From Saprospiraceae bacterium (lineage in GTDB: Bacteria; Bacteroidota; Bacteroidia; Chitinophagales; Saprospiraceae): a DNA stretch of 64,000 nt. The stretch covers positions 62,001 to 126,000 of the forward strand of contig JADKEB010000001.1 in the NCBI GenBank assembly GCA_016718205.1. The letters are read 5' to 3'. A program made the position numbers and the translations under genes. Shown one piece after another: positions 54,108 through 63,625 of the stretch; position 1 is the first letter of the stretch; each line of letters opens with the position of its first letter. The notes below the pieces were generated by a model. The model did no database searches, had not been told where the DNA came from, and saw only the letters and a list, made by a program, of their open reading frames with translations.

Positions 54108-57100
54108 TTAAAACCTCACTCTCAAGCCCCCAACAAATGATCTCGGAAGAGAAAGTGATCCAAAATCAAACCCGGCAGAGCCTGCACCTCTGGTGGCTGC
54201 ACTGTTACCATTGACATTGGGGTCTGCTCCGGTATAATTGGTAAGCATCCACAGTTCAGTAGCAGTAAAATAAATACTGGCTTCTTTAACAATTTTTGTT
54301 TTCTGCAATATTGCAGATGGCAATTGATATGCCAGGGTCATGTCTCTTAACCTAATCCAGTTGATGTCTCTTTCCACAAAATGAGACTCTGGAAACGCTG
54401 AATAAAATTCAGTCCTAGTTAATGGTGAAATTTGAATGGTATTTGGTGTAGGCTGGTCAGAATTTTCTCTTCCATCTCTCAAAACACCATTGAAGGTGTA
54501 TGGAATATTTCTATCCTCCAACTTATTGCTTAAACCAGATAACCATAAGAATCGCTCTGTTCCATTATAGACATCACCTCCTTTCCTAATATCAAATAGA
54601 AAACTTAAAGAAAATGCTCCATAAGTTAAAGTATTATTTACACCCATGGTAAAGTCCGGTGTTCTGTCACCAATTGGTAAAAAGTTTGTATTGATAAGAG
54701 GCAAACCAGATACAGGATTGATTAGAATTTGACCATTATTGTTGCGAAGATAATCATAACCACCGATAGACATGGCACTACCTGCACCTCTCAATTCTGC
54801 TCCAGCCAAATTTACTGTAGAGAAGTATTTTACAATATCATCTCTGTTGACAAAGGCACTTGCTCTGGCATTACCATATAGCCATGTATCAGAATTGTAG
54901 TATTCAGCCTGATCGGCAGGAAGGTTTCGTACTGTGGTCCTGAATGTTGCAAAATTCACATTGATGGCCCAGTCAAATTTTTCATTTCTAAAAGGAATGA
55001 GATCCAAACTTAGCTCAATACCTTTGGTATCAAAAGTACCCCCGTTAAGTAAACCAAATATAAAACCGGTACCATAACTGAGTCTTTGCTGTACGATCTG
55101 GTCAAAACGTGTGGTATTAAAGTAAGCTATGTCCAATCCTATTCTGTTTTTAAGAAACTTCAAATCAGCGCCAATTTCAATACTACGTGTAGCTTCAGGT
55201 GTCAAGTTGGGGTTGGATCCAAAAAAGTCGTATATGAATCCACCGCCTGTGGTGGTCTGAGGCACCAATCTTGACTTAACCAGATAAGGTCTGGCATCTT
55301 TTCCTACGCTTGCAACTGTCGCTCTAAGTTTTCCAAATGATAAAACACTGTTTTTGAACATTTCAAAATCACTGAATATAAAGGATACTCCCGCTGATGG
55401 GGAAAAGAAATTATTATTTTGTAGTGGTAGGGTAGATGACCAGTCATTTCGACCGTTGATATTGAAAATAAGGTAATTTTTATAATTCAATTCCAGCATG
55501 CCTAACAATCCTATCAAACGATGATTACTGATAGTCAACTTATTGCGTTGGGTAATAGGGTCTGTATTATTTATACTTAAGAAATCTGGAATATATAATT
55601 TTTCCCCTCTTTGGGAAGTAATTTCAAAATTCCTATCGTCTACAGCAGCACCTGCTGAAAAACTGAGTTTCAGATCACCAAATTCTTTTCGGACGGTACC
55701 AATAAAATTTCCGTTAAGCAGTAAACTGTTATCATTAAAAGTTTCAATTCTGCCACCTATTCCTACTCCTTCATTTGTTTCAGGATGCAAAAACTGGCTT
55801 CCGACTGTTGAGTAATTGTCTATCCCAATTCTTCCTGTAAAACTAAGCCAATCTGTAGTGCGGTAAGTCAAACTAAAATTGCCTTGGTTCCTGTTTGTAT
55901 TTGAAGTGTTGGTGGATCTGTTGACATTAAAAAATGGGTTTTCAGGTTCTGCGGCAAAGTCACCCCGTATCCTCCTTCTGGTACCATCAGGATTGAGATA
56001 GACCTGAGCATCATCTGTTGTGGGCCACTGAATCAGGGTAAGAAAATAACCGTTAGATCCACGAAGTGGTGAATTACTTTCAGAATTCGTATAAGTAAAA
56101 CTTCCCGTGGCGTCGATGCGATTGCTTATTTTAGCAGTAGTGTTAAGCCTGATATTAAATCGTCTGAAATCATTAGTAGGAACGATACCTTTTTGGTCTG
56201 TAAATCCTGATGATAATCTGTAGGTAATATTTTCACTACCTCCTTCAAAAGATAAATTGTGTGTTTGAGATGTCCCATTTCTGAAAAAATTTCCAACATT
56301 ATCAAATGTTTGAGCACCTTCAGTGATTCTTGGACCAAAATAATTAGCAGTAGTAAAATCTTCAATACCGTTAAATCCTCTCAGATAATCCGTTGAATAT
56401 TCCGGAAATCTGAAAAGTTTATCTACTTTGATCATATTGTCATAAGTAATCCTGGAAGATCCCTTTTTACCTTTTTTTGTAGTGATGATGATGGCTCCCG
56501 AAGATGCATCAATACCATACAATGCAGCAGCTTCTGCACCTTTCAGGACTACCACAGACTCAATGTCATTGGGATTTAGGTCTCCTGCCCTGTTTGTGTA
56601 GTCTGCAGTACGATTGGGCTGATCTGTAGTCAAAGCCCCCTGGCTGAAAGTCCTGTTGTCGATGGGCAAACCATCAACAATGATCAGTGGCTGATTATTG
56701 CCATCAATAGAACTCGGTCCTCTCAATTGAATGGCTACAGAAGATCCTGCCATTCCACTTGTAGGTGTCATGCTCAAACCAGGAACCCTTCCTGCGAGTG
56801 ATGACAAGGCATCATTACGTCCGGTAAGAAATAAGTTTTCTCCAGCCACCTGAGTTGCTGAGTGTGATAGATTACGGGTATTCATTTTGATACCCATAGC
56901 TCCTGTGATCACTGCCTCTTCCAGCAATACACCATCCGTATCCAGGTTAATATCCAGATTTTTCTGGTCACCTAAAGTGATGGTTTCTGTTTTGTATCCA
57001 AGATACGAGATCTGGATCACATTTCCTTTGGAAGCTTTAATGTTGAAGTTTCCGTTTTCGTCAGTAACATCACCCGCATTGGAGCTTACATTAAAAACAG

Positions 57101-57224
57101 CTGCCCCTATGATAGGTTGTCCGCTTTTAGAGTCACTAACCTTTCCTGTCAATTGGCTGACTTGTGCATGCACAGCCAGAAATGCCATGAGGAAAGTACA
57201 CATAAGTAAAAGTCTCTTGGTCAT
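54108..57224 (-). CDS. SusC/RagA-family TonB-linked outer-membrane protein
   Basis: The 1038-residue protein has a signal peptide, a CarboxypepD_reg-like domain (VSDSKSGQPIIGAAVFNVSS, about 28-110), a plug (RVPGLSMTPTSGMAGSSVAI, NQPLIIVDGLPIDN, VVLKGAEAAALYG, the SusC signature ASSGAIIITTKKGKKG), and a 22-strand barrel ending GGLRVRF. It moves the ligand caught by SusD through the outer membrane using TonB-ExbBD energy. It is the first gene of the three-gene operon with SusD and DUF4397. Confidence 0.95.
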   Translation of the reverse strand: MTKRLLLMCTFLMAFLAVHAQVSQLTGKVSDSKSGQPIIGAAVFNVSSNAGDVTDENGNFNIKASKGNVIQISYLGYKTETITLGDQKNLDINLDTDGVLLEEAVITGAMGIKMNTRNLSHSATQVAGENLFLTGRNDALSSLAGRVPGLSMTPTSGMAGSSVAIQLRGPSSIDGNNQPLIIVDGLPIDNRTFSQGALTTDQPNRTADYTNRAGDLNPNDIESVVVLKGAEAAALYGIDASSGAIIITTKKGKKGSSRITYDNMIKVDKLFRFPEYSTDYLRGFNGIEDFTTANYFGPRITEGAQTFDNVGNFFRNGTSQTHNLSFEGGSENITYRLSSGFTDQKGIVPTNDFRRFNIRLNTTAKISNRIDATGSFTYTNSESNSPLRGSNGYFLTLIQWPTTDDAQVYLNPDGTRRRIRGDFAAEPENPFFNVNRSTNTSNTNRNQGNFSLTYRTTDWLSFTGRIGIDNYSTVGSQFLHPETNEGVGIGGRIETFNDNSLLLNGNFIGTVRKEFGDLKLSFSAGAAVDDRNFEITSQRGEKLYIPDFLSINNTDPITQRNKLTISNHRLIGLLGMLELNYKNYLIFNINGRNDWSSTLPLQNNNFFSPSAGVSFIFSDFEMFKNSVLSFGKLRATVASVGKDARPYLVKSRLVPQTTTGGGFIYDFFGSNPNLTPEATRSIEIGADLKFLKNRIGLDIAYFNTTRFDQIVQQRLSYGTGFIFGLLNGGTFDTKGIELSLDLIPFRNEKFDWAINVNFATFRTTVRNLPADQAEYYNSDTWLYGNARASAFVNRDDIVKYFSTVNLAGAELRGAGSAMSIGGYDYLRNNNGQILINPVSGLPLINTNFLPIGDRTPDFTMGVNNTLTYGAFSLSFLFDIRKGGDVYNGTERFLWLSGLSNKLEDRNIPYTFNGVLRDGRENSDQPTPNTIQISPLTRTEFYSAFPESHFVERDINWIRLRDMTLAYQLPSAILQKTKIVKEASIYFTATELWMLTNYTGADPNVNGNSAATRGAGSAGFDFGSLSLPRSFVGGLRVRF

Positions 57225-57436
57225 AAAAATGTATTTGAAATGATTGATAATAAATATGTTAAGAAAATATCTAAGTGAATTCCCTTAATAAAACGTTAAA
57301 ATTATATTTAAATAACGAAACTTAATAACATTTTGTCCCGATTTTTTTCTAATTTTTATCAGAACTTACAGATGTTTGGGATTTATAATAATTTATAATT
57401 GTCCCGATTATCAAAATTGTGAATTTTGAATGACGA

Positions 57437-57472
57437 TTTGCGAATAGGCTTTGGGTATAATTTTTATCTTTG
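57437..57472 (+). promoter_or_regulatory. Probable thrC promoter
   Basis: TTTG at 57437-57440 and TATCTTTG at 57465-57472 with a 24-bp spacer, slightly long for the consensus. The gap 57225-57532 between the divergent susC and threonine synthase holds no gene. Confidence 0.4.
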
Positions 57473-57532
57473 AAGCTGAAAATCTAATTTTTTGATCAGC
57501 ATTATTTTATCATTTACTATCAACACTTCCAA

Positions 57533-58690
57533 ATGTCTTACTATTCACATCTTGAATGTCATCAGTGCGGAGAAAAATATGACAAAACCATCGTCCACAG
57601 TTATTGTAAAAAATGTACACAACCGCTGATAGCAAAATATTCCCTACATCCCGGCATCACAAAAGAGATCATCAGAAAGGAGCGGTCTGATATGTGGCGA
57701 TACGCAGATCTGCTACCTATAGAAGATGAAAGTAATATTGTAACACTTGGAGAAGGATGGACTCCCATGCTTGAACTCAAAAAAACTGCAGCGGCATCAG
57801 GTGTGTCAGTTTTGTATATGAAGGAAGAAGGATTAAATCCCACTGGATCATTTAAAGCCAGAGGTATAGGTATGGCTGTCTCAAAAGCTCAGGAACTGGG
57901 TATCAAAACATTTTGTATTCCTACTGCAGGCAATGCCGGTAGTGCATTGGCAGCATATGTTGCGGCTATAGATGGTGAAGCCTTTATATATATGCCGGAA
58001 GCCACACCTCGGGTTTTTCAGTTGGATTGCGAAGTGATGGGTGCCAGGGTGACCAAAATCAATGGAACCATAAGGGATGCAGGTCTTGCGATGGCAAGTG
58101 ATAATGCTAATGGGCAGTGGTGGGATATCACTACTCTGAAAGAACCCTTCAGGCTCGAGGGCAAAAAGACCATGGGATATGAGATAGCCGAACAATTGAA
58201 CTGGTCCCTACCCGACATAATCATCTATCCTACTGGAGGAGGTACAGGACTAATAGGGATTTGGAAAGCCTTTCAGGAAATGCTCGAAATGGGATGGGTC
58301 ACGCACATACCTACAAAGATGGTGGCTGTGCAGACTGTAGGGTGCAATCCGGTAGTAAAAGCATTTGAAGCCGGTCAGGGATTTTGTGACCTCTGCGAAA
58401 ATCCTGAAGAAACTATAGCCAATGGATTGCGTGTGCCAAAAGCGTTTGGCGACCGCCTCATCATGAAAACAATTTATGAAAGCAAGGGAATTGCACTTGA
58501 TGTCTCAGAGGAAGAAATGAAGACAGCTATTTATGATTTTGGCAAGTCAGAAGGTATCTTTTTATCACCCGAAGGCGCAGCTGTATATTCAGGATTTAAT
58601 AAACTTGTCCAAAGTGGATTTATAGGCCCCAAAGACAAAGTTGTACTGATCAATACAGGTTCTCCATACAAATATGTGGAAAATTTATAA
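57533..58690 (+). CDS. thrC: Threonine synthase
   Basis: The 385-residue enzyme has an N-terminal zinc ribbon (Cys9, 12, 25, 28), LGEGWTPMLELK, and the PLP lysine Lys108 in NPTGSFKARG. It also has PTAGNAGSALAAYVA and the phosphate-binding PTGGGTGLIGIWKAF. It converts O-phosphohomoserine to threonine. This short form with a zinc ribbon is common in Bacteroidota and archaea. It stands alone; homoserine kinase is not in the window. Family members include close PLP lyases, but the motif set fits ThrC best. Confidence 0.9.
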   Translation: MSYYSHLECHQCGEKYDKTIVHSYCKKCTQPLIAKYSLHPGITKEIIRKERSDMWRYADLLPIEDESNIVTLGEGWTPMLELKKTAAASGVSVLYMKEEGLNPTGSFKARGIGMAVSKAQELGIKTFCIPTAGNAGSALAAYVAAIDGEAFIYMPEATPRVFQLDCEVMGARVTKINGTIRDAGLAMASDNANGQWWDITTLKEPFRLEGKKTMGYEIAEQLNWSLPDIIIYPTGGGTGLIGIWKAFQEMLEMGWVTHIPTKMVAVQTVGCNPVVKAFEAGQGFCDLCENPEETIANGLRVPKAFGDRLIMKTIYESKGIALDVSEEEMKTAIYDFGKSEGIFLSPEGAAVYSGFNKLVQSGFIGPKDKVVLINTGSPYKYVENL

Positions 58691-59022
58691 GGACGAAGAG
58701 GGGCGTAGCCCTTATATCAAATAAAACAATGTTACGAATAGAAAAGATATCAGGGCTACGCCCCTATACTGGTGTGTGGAATTATTTTTCTACGAAGATA
58801 TTAGGGCTACGCCCCTATTTGCATGATTTTTTAACAAAGGACGTAGCCCTAACATCTTCGTAGGAGTAACATGTTTGAATATATAATAAAGATGGCGTAT
58901 AACATGAACGAATAATACATGATTTTGTAACAAAGGGGCGTTAGCCCTATTATCTTCGTAATATAACATAACCATAAGAATAAAAGGGGCGTAGCCCTGA
59001 CATCATATAAAACAAATTTCTA
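58691..59022. repeat. REP-like palindrome array, left of the RAYT gene
   Basis: It contains at least six copies of AGGGCTACGCCCCTA or its complement. The block 58739-59004 is repeated, with few changes, at 59622-59883. Just before it, GTTACGAATAGAAAAGAT repeats the last codons and stop region of the transposase gene. Confidence 0.85.
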
Positions 59023-59484
59023 ATGGCAAATACATACACACAACTCTACACTCAATTCGTCTTTGCGGTACAAGGACGAGAAAATCTAATCAAAGAATCA
59101 TTCCGCGATGAATTAGAAAAGGTAATATGTGGTATTGTTACAAATCATAAATGTAAAACATACGCTATCTATTGCAATCCTGACCATACCCATATTTTTG
59201 TAGGTATGCACCCAACAATTTCGCCATCTAAGTTGATGGAACAAGTTAAATCTGGCTCTTCAAAATGGATCAATGATAAAAAACTAATCCTTGGTAAATT
59301 TTGGTGGCAAGACGGATACGGAGCATTTACATATTCCAAATCACATATTGACAATGTGGTGAAATATGTATTAAATCAACCTGATCACCATAAAAAGCAA
59401 TCATTCAAAGATGAATATCTATTGTTGCTTCATAAATTTGATATAGAATATGATCCAAAATATTTATTTGAATGGTACGAATAG
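59023..59484 (+). CDS. Y1 (HUH) transposase, REP-associated type (RAYT)
   Basis: The 153-residue protein has the IS200/IS605-type fold: an N-terminal strand YTQLYTQFVFAVQGRENLIK, the HUH motif DHTHIFVGM, KLMEQVKSGSSKWIND, KFWWQDGYGAFTYS, and the catalytic Tyr in VVKYVLNQPDHH. These enzymes nick and join single-stranded DNA at hairpins. It lies inside arrays of REP-like palindromes with no second ORF, the arrangement expected for a domesticated RAYT. It looks intact. Confidence 0.9.
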   Translation: MANTYTQLYTQFVFAVQGRENLIKESFRDELEKVICGIVTNHKCKTYAIYCNPDHTHIFVGMHPTISPSKLMEQVKSGSSKWINDKKLILGKFWWQDGYGAFTYSKSHIDNVVKYVLNQPDHHKKQSFKDEYLLLLHKFDIEYDPKYLFEWYE

Positions 59485-59905
59485 AAAAGATGTCAAGGCT
59501 ACACCCCTACGCTGGTGTGGAATTATTTTCTATGAAGATATTAGGGCTACGCCCCTATTTGCATGATTTTTTAACAAGGAAGGGGCGAGCCCTGATATCA
59601 AATAAATCAATGGTACAATTAGAAAAAGATGTCAGGGCTACGCCCCTACGCTGGTGTGTGGAATTATTTTTCTACGAAGATATTAAGGCTACGCCCCTAT
59701 TTGCATGATTTTTTAACAAAGGGCGTAGCCCTGACATCTTCGTAGGAGTAACATGTTTGAATAATAAAGAGGGCGTATAACATGAACGAATAATACATGA
59801 TTTTGTAACAAAGGGGCGTTAGCCCTATTATCTTCGTAATATAAAAACATAAACATAAGAATAAAAGGGGCGTAGCCCTGACATCCCCCGCCAGGGGTAG
59901 GCTGC
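59485..59905. repeat. REP-like palindrome array, right of the RAYT gene
   Basis: Two units: a shorter one at 59485-59600 and one at 59622-59883 that copies the left block. Palindromes are AGGGCTACGCCCCTA, AAAGGGCGTAGCCCTGACAT and GGGGCGTTAGCCC. ORFs here are artefacts of the repeats. Confidence 0.85.
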
Positions 59906-59991
59906 CATATAAAGTTCAAAATTCAAAAAAATGTTATAAAATTTTTATTCTATTTCGTATTTCAAAATTCGTAATTTAGTGGAATTAAGTT

Positions 59992-59999
59992 TATCTTTG
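59992..59999 (+). promoter_or_regulatory. -7 box for atpD
   Basis: TATCTTTG in the TTATCTTTGCGGC core, 52 bp upstream of the atpD ATG. Confidence 0.6.
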
Positions 60000-60051
60000 C
60001 GGCAAATTTTAAAAACCTTCCTTATTTACATAAATAAATTCATTACAAATC

Positions 60052-61572
60052 ATGGCTAATATTGGGCATATCAAACAGATCATCGGACCGGTTGTTGACG
60101 TAAGTTTTGCAGGAGAAAACAGTAAACTTCCAGACATCCTGAATGCATTATCAATAACAAGAAATAACGGAGAGGTGCTCATCCTTGAAGTGCAGCAGCA
60201 TCTTGGAGAAGATAGTGTCAGAGCTGTTTCCATGGACTCTACAGACGGTCTTACCAGAGGATTGGAAGTTTTGGATTTAGGTGCTCCGATAGCTATGCCT
60301 GTAGGAGATCAGATCAAGGGCAGGGTTTTTAATGTAGTGGGTGAACCCATAGATGGATTGATGGCATTAGATAGAAAAAGGACATATAGTATACACAATA
60401 AACCACCGCGTTTTGAAGATCTTTCGACTGAAAAGGAAGTATTATACACAGGAATCAAGGTAATAGATCTGATTGAGCCTTATTCAAAAGGTGGAAAAAT
60501 TGGATTGTTTGGTGGAGCCGGTGTTGGAAAGACAGTATTGATTCAGGAACTGATCAACAACATTGCCAAGGGATATGACGGAATTTCTGTTTTTGCAGGA
60601 GTAGGGGAGCGAACACGTGAAGGAAATGACCTCCTCCGCGAAATGCTTGAGTCAGGTATCATCAACTATGGTGAAGATTTTATGCATTCAATGGAAGCAG
60701 GTGGTTGGGACTTGTCAAAAGTAAGTAGTGAAAAGCTGAAAGAATCCAAAGCTACCTTCGTATTTGGTCAGATGAATGAACCTCCCGGAGCACGTGCAAG
60801 AGTGGCATTGTCAGGATTGACATTGGCAGAATATTACCGTGATGGTGATATGAGTGATCCTAATGGTGGCAGGGACATTCTTTTCTTTATAGACAATATA
60901 TTCAGATTTACTCAAGCGGGCTCCGAAGTGTCAGCACTACTCGGAAGGATGCCGTCAGCAGTAGGATATCAGCCTACCTTAGCAAGTGAGATGGGATCAA
61001 TGCAGGAACGTATCACATCTACAAAAAGAGGGTCTATCACTTCTGTTCAGGCGGTATATGTCCCTGCAGATGACCTTACAGACCCTGCTCCGGCGACTAC
61101 ATTTGCACACCTTGATGCCACAACGGTACTGAGCAGAAAGATAGCTTCATTGGGTATTTATCCTGCAGTGGATCCATTGGACTCGACATCAAGAATCCTT
61201 GATCCTGCCATCATCGGTGATGAGCATTACAACTGTGCACAGAGAGTAAAAATGTTACTACAGAGATATACAGAACTACAGGATATCATTGCCATCCTGG
61301 GTATGGAAGAACTTTCTGAAGAAGATAAATTTGTAGTTTACAGAGCCAGAAAAGTACAAAGATTTTTGTCACAACCATTCCACGTAGCAGAACAGTTTAC
61401 CGGCATTCCGGGAGTATTGGTTCCGATTGAAGATACCATCAAAGGATTCAATATGATCATGGATGGAGAGCTGGACAAATATCCTGAAGCTGCATTCAAC
61501 CTCAAAGGGAAGATAGAAGATGTGGTGACAGCTGGTGAAAAAATGTTGGCAGATGCTGAAGCAAATGCTTAA
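60052..61572 (+). CDS. atpD: F1F0 ATP synthase subunit beta
   Basis: The 506-residue protein has the beta barrel (IGPVVDVSF, LEVQQHLGEDSVRAVSMDST), Walker A GGAGVGKT at 154-161, GERTREGNDLL, Walker B DILFFIDNIFRFTQAG, and ALLGRMPSAVGYQPTLASEM. It has a C-terminal helical domain containing ELSEEDKFVVYRARK, close to the usual DELSEEDK. It forms the catalytic sites of the membrane ATP synthase. It is followed 27 bp later by atpC, separate from the other atp genes as is usual in Bacteroidota. Confidence 0.98.
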   Translation: MANIGHIKQIIGPVVDVSFAGENSKLPDILNALSITRNNGEVLILEVQQHLGEDSVRAVSMDSTDGLTRGLEVLDLGAPIAMPVGDQIKGRVFNVVGEPIDGLMALDRKRTYSIHNKPPRFEDLSTEKEVLYTGIKVIDLIEPYSKGGKIGLFGGAGVGKTVLIQELINNIAKGYDGISVFAGVGERTREGNDLLREMLESGIINYGEDFMHSMEAGGWDLSKVSSEKLKESKATFVFGQMNEPPGARARVALSGLTLAEYYRDGDMSDPNGGRDILFFIDNIFRFTQAGSEVSALLGRMPSAVGYQPTLASEMGSMQERITSTKRGSITSVQAVYVPADDLTDPAPATTFAHLDATTVLSRKIASLGIYPAVDPLDSTSRILDPAIIGDEHYNCAQRVKMLLQRYTELQDIIAILGMEELSEEDKFVVYRARKVQRFLSQPFHVAEQFTGIPGVLVPIEDTIKGFNMIMDGELDKYPEAAFNLKGKIEDVVTAGEKMLADAEANA

Positions 61573-61599
61573 GTTTATTAAACAATTAGTAATCCATCT

Positions 61600-61848
61600 A
61601 TGAATATTTTAGTTTTAACACCCGAAAGGGAAATATTTAAAGGAAAGGTATCTTCTGTGAAAGTACCCGGAATAAGCGGACAATTTGAAATCCTGAATAA
61701 TCACGCACCGATTGTAGCAGCACTGGGTGAAGGTGATGTACGTATTCTGGATGATAAAGGTGAAAAAAAGATATTCAGAATCAAAAAGGGCTTCATCGAA
61801 GTATTAAAAAATGAAATTTCACTTTTAGTACAAGGAGTAAAGGAGTAA
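61600..61848 (+). CDS. atpC: F1F0 ATP synthase subunit epsilon (short form)
   Basis: The 82-residue protein covers only the N-terminal beta-sandwich (LVLTPEREIFKGKVSSVKVP, GQFEILNNHAPIVAALGEGD). The C-terminal inhibitory helices of the 130-residue forms are absent. This short form is normal for many Bacteroidota. It couples the F1 head to the c-ring rotor. Same operon as atpD. Confidence 0.95.
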   Translation: MNILVLTPEREIFKGKVSSVKVPGISGQFEILNNHAPIVAALGEGDVRILDDKGEKKIFRIKKGFIEVLKNEISLLVQGVKE

Positions 61849-61924
61849 GAAATGTAGTATTTTGCCCTTACATAATAGAATTGAGTCTGGATGCAAGTTG
61901 ATTGTATTCAGGCTTTTTTTATTT

Positions 61925-62079
61925 AGAGTATGCTTAAAAATTTTCTTAGCTGCTAATCAATAGGTTATGGTTCTGACAATAAAAAAATTAACAAGTTTAG
62001 TGAACAAAACGAGGCGTTTATTTTGAAGTCAGGTTCATAAGATATTGATTATAAAGCAATAAAAATTTAAACATACTCT
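61925..62079. mobile_element. Inverted-repeat element, family A (copy A4)
   Basis: 155 bp, the same length as A1 and differing at only a few bases. The left end has AGAGTATGCTTAAA, one change from the exact inverted repeat. It lies 76 bp after the atpC stop. Confidence 0.8.
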
Positions 62080-62102
62080 TAGCTCACAGGTAATTACCAA
62101 TA

Positions 62103-62264
62103 AGAGTATGTTTAAAATTTATCCTTTAGCAATAAAATGTTTTATTTTGGCTACAAATTCGTTAAATTTTTCGTCGAATTGCCCACATTCGACTGCAAAA
62201 TTTGCCTCTTTTCGCTCAAAATAACTCCATTTTATTATCCAAAAACAAAATTTAAACATACTCT
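62103..62264. mobile_element. Inverted-repeat element, family A (copy A5)
   Basis: The ends AGAGTATGTTTAAA and TTTAAACATACTCT are perfect, but the interior differs from A1-A4. It contains its own imperfect palindrome, TCGTCGAATTG / CACATTCGACTGC. Confidence 0.75.
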
Positions 62265-62463
62265 AAGTTTTGGGTTCAAATTTTAGAGTCACAATAAGTT
62301 TGTTTGAGAAAAATCGAATATTGATCAAATCAATACTCCAACATATTCCAACTAATAAATCGGATCTGTTGAAATAGGGTTTGTAATGATAAAAGTTTAA
62401 ACATGAATCCACTTTGAATAGTCTTTTAGAAGAGAAATAGAAAAATATTTATTTCTACTACCT

Positions 62464-62537
62464 TGATAATCAAATGATTCCCTTTAGGCCTGCCTGCCGA
62501 TTAGGCATGGGGAAGGGTGAAAAACGTTTGATTATCA
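62464..62537. repeat. Uninterrupted family-G element (74 bp)
   Basis: TGATAATCAAATGATTCCC and CGTTTGATTATCA bound a GCCTGCCTGCC-containing centre. This is the reverse complement of the split element at 36806-37414, without its insertion. Confidence 0.75.
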
Positions 62538-62609
62538 TTAAATATTTGTTTTCGGGGAAGACTCAAACATACTCTAAATGTCTATCATATTTTACTAAAT
62601 GTCATTATT

Positions 62610-62950
62610 ACCTAAAAATCTAAAATGATAATCCCATGCCTGCCTAAGACGGCAGTCAGGCAGGTATTACGACCTCCAAATACTATATTCTGACCTATGA
62701 AACAACATGACCATGCCGTCAGGTGTGCTGACGGTTCCTTCACTAAATTGAGCTACCTCTCAATTTTGCTGTCGCACCGTTCAGTCATGCACCATACTGT
62801 GTGCAGCTATGCTGCAGCGGTACTACAGCGAAAGCTGCACACAGTATGATTTGTCGCTAAAAGTGCTGATTTTACCTGCCTCGCCTGCTGCTTAGGCAGG
62901 CAGGTTATATTTGAAGCTCTCACTACGAATCTCATTTTAGATATTTAGGT
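62610..62950. mobile_element. Inverted-repeat element, family B (copy B4)
   Basis: The longest B copy (341 bp), with intact ACCTAAAAATCTAAAATGA and TCATTTTAGATATTTAGGT ends. It contains three nested hairpins (GACGGCAGTC, CCGTCAGG/CTGACGG, TGCCTAGGCAGG type). Its right end overlaps the last codons of the ABC ATPase gene. Confidence 0.8.
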
Positions 62951-63625
62951 ATTATCTAACTGAGAGAGTTTATTGGCCATATTCTTTTTTAATTCAGATT
63001 GTAGTTGATCAAATTGATCACTTCTGTAGTGGTCTATATTCGAATGCTCTGTGATATGATATATGTTGTCGCTGACATCTGTGATAGTTGACAATATGTG
63101 AGATGAGAGAATTATAATTTTCCCGCTTTTATCAGACTTGATGATGTGTTTGATGATTTCATTTCCGTCCAGATCTACACCGTTGTAAGGTTCATCAAGG
63201 ATGATTACAGGCTTATGGAGTGCAAAAAGGGCTGAAAAAGCCAGTTTTTTTCTCATACCGGTGGAGTAATTGTCGACTAGCTCATCAAGTGGCAGATCCA
63301 TAAAGCTGGCATAGTGCCTGGATTTCATTTTTTCATCATCATTTGTTGCCACGATTTCCAGATATTCCCGACCTTTCATGTATGGATAAAAGTATGGTTC
63401 GGTCGGCATAAATGAAATATCAGATGGTTTTAATCTTTGCTCCCTTAGATTTATATCTCCACTTTGCAGAGGATACATCCCTGTCATGATGCGGAATAAT
63501 GTGGTCTTGCCGACTCCGTTTTTTCCAACTATACCAGTGATCTTCCCTTCCTCAAAAGAGAGTCCGATAACGTTGAAAATACTTTTTTTGCCAAATGCAA
63601 ATGATATATTTTTAATTTCAAGCAT
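62945..63625 (-). CDS. ABC transporter ATP-binding protein
   Basis: The 226-residue protein has Walker A GKNGVGKT (34-41), the signature YSTGMRKKLAFSALFALH, Walker B VIILDEPYNGVDLDG and the switch ILSSHIL. The signature is STGMR instead of LSGGQ, as in exporters of the gliding/antibiotic type. The stop codon is formed by the end of the family-B element B4, so the natural C-terminus may have been changed. It overlaps the upstream membrane gene by 8 bp, showing a coupled transporter. Confidence 0.92.
   Translation of the reverse strand: MLEIKNISFAFGKKSIFNVIGLSFEEGKITGIVGKNGVGKTTLFRIMTGMYPLQSGDINLREQRLKPSDISFMPTEPYFYPYMKGREYLEIVATNDDEKMKSRHYASFMDLPLDELVDNYSTGMRKKLAFSALFALHKPVIILDEPYNGVDLDGNEIIKHIIKSDKSGKIIILSSHILSTITDVSDNIYHITEHSNIDHYRSDQFDQLQSELKKNMANKLSQLDNT

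Noticed and set aside
58691..59905. CRISPR-like repeats and small ORFs (59472-59708, 59713-59919)
   Set aside because: The repeats are palindromic, unevenly spaced and have no unique spacers; they are REP-type sequences around a Y1 transposase.
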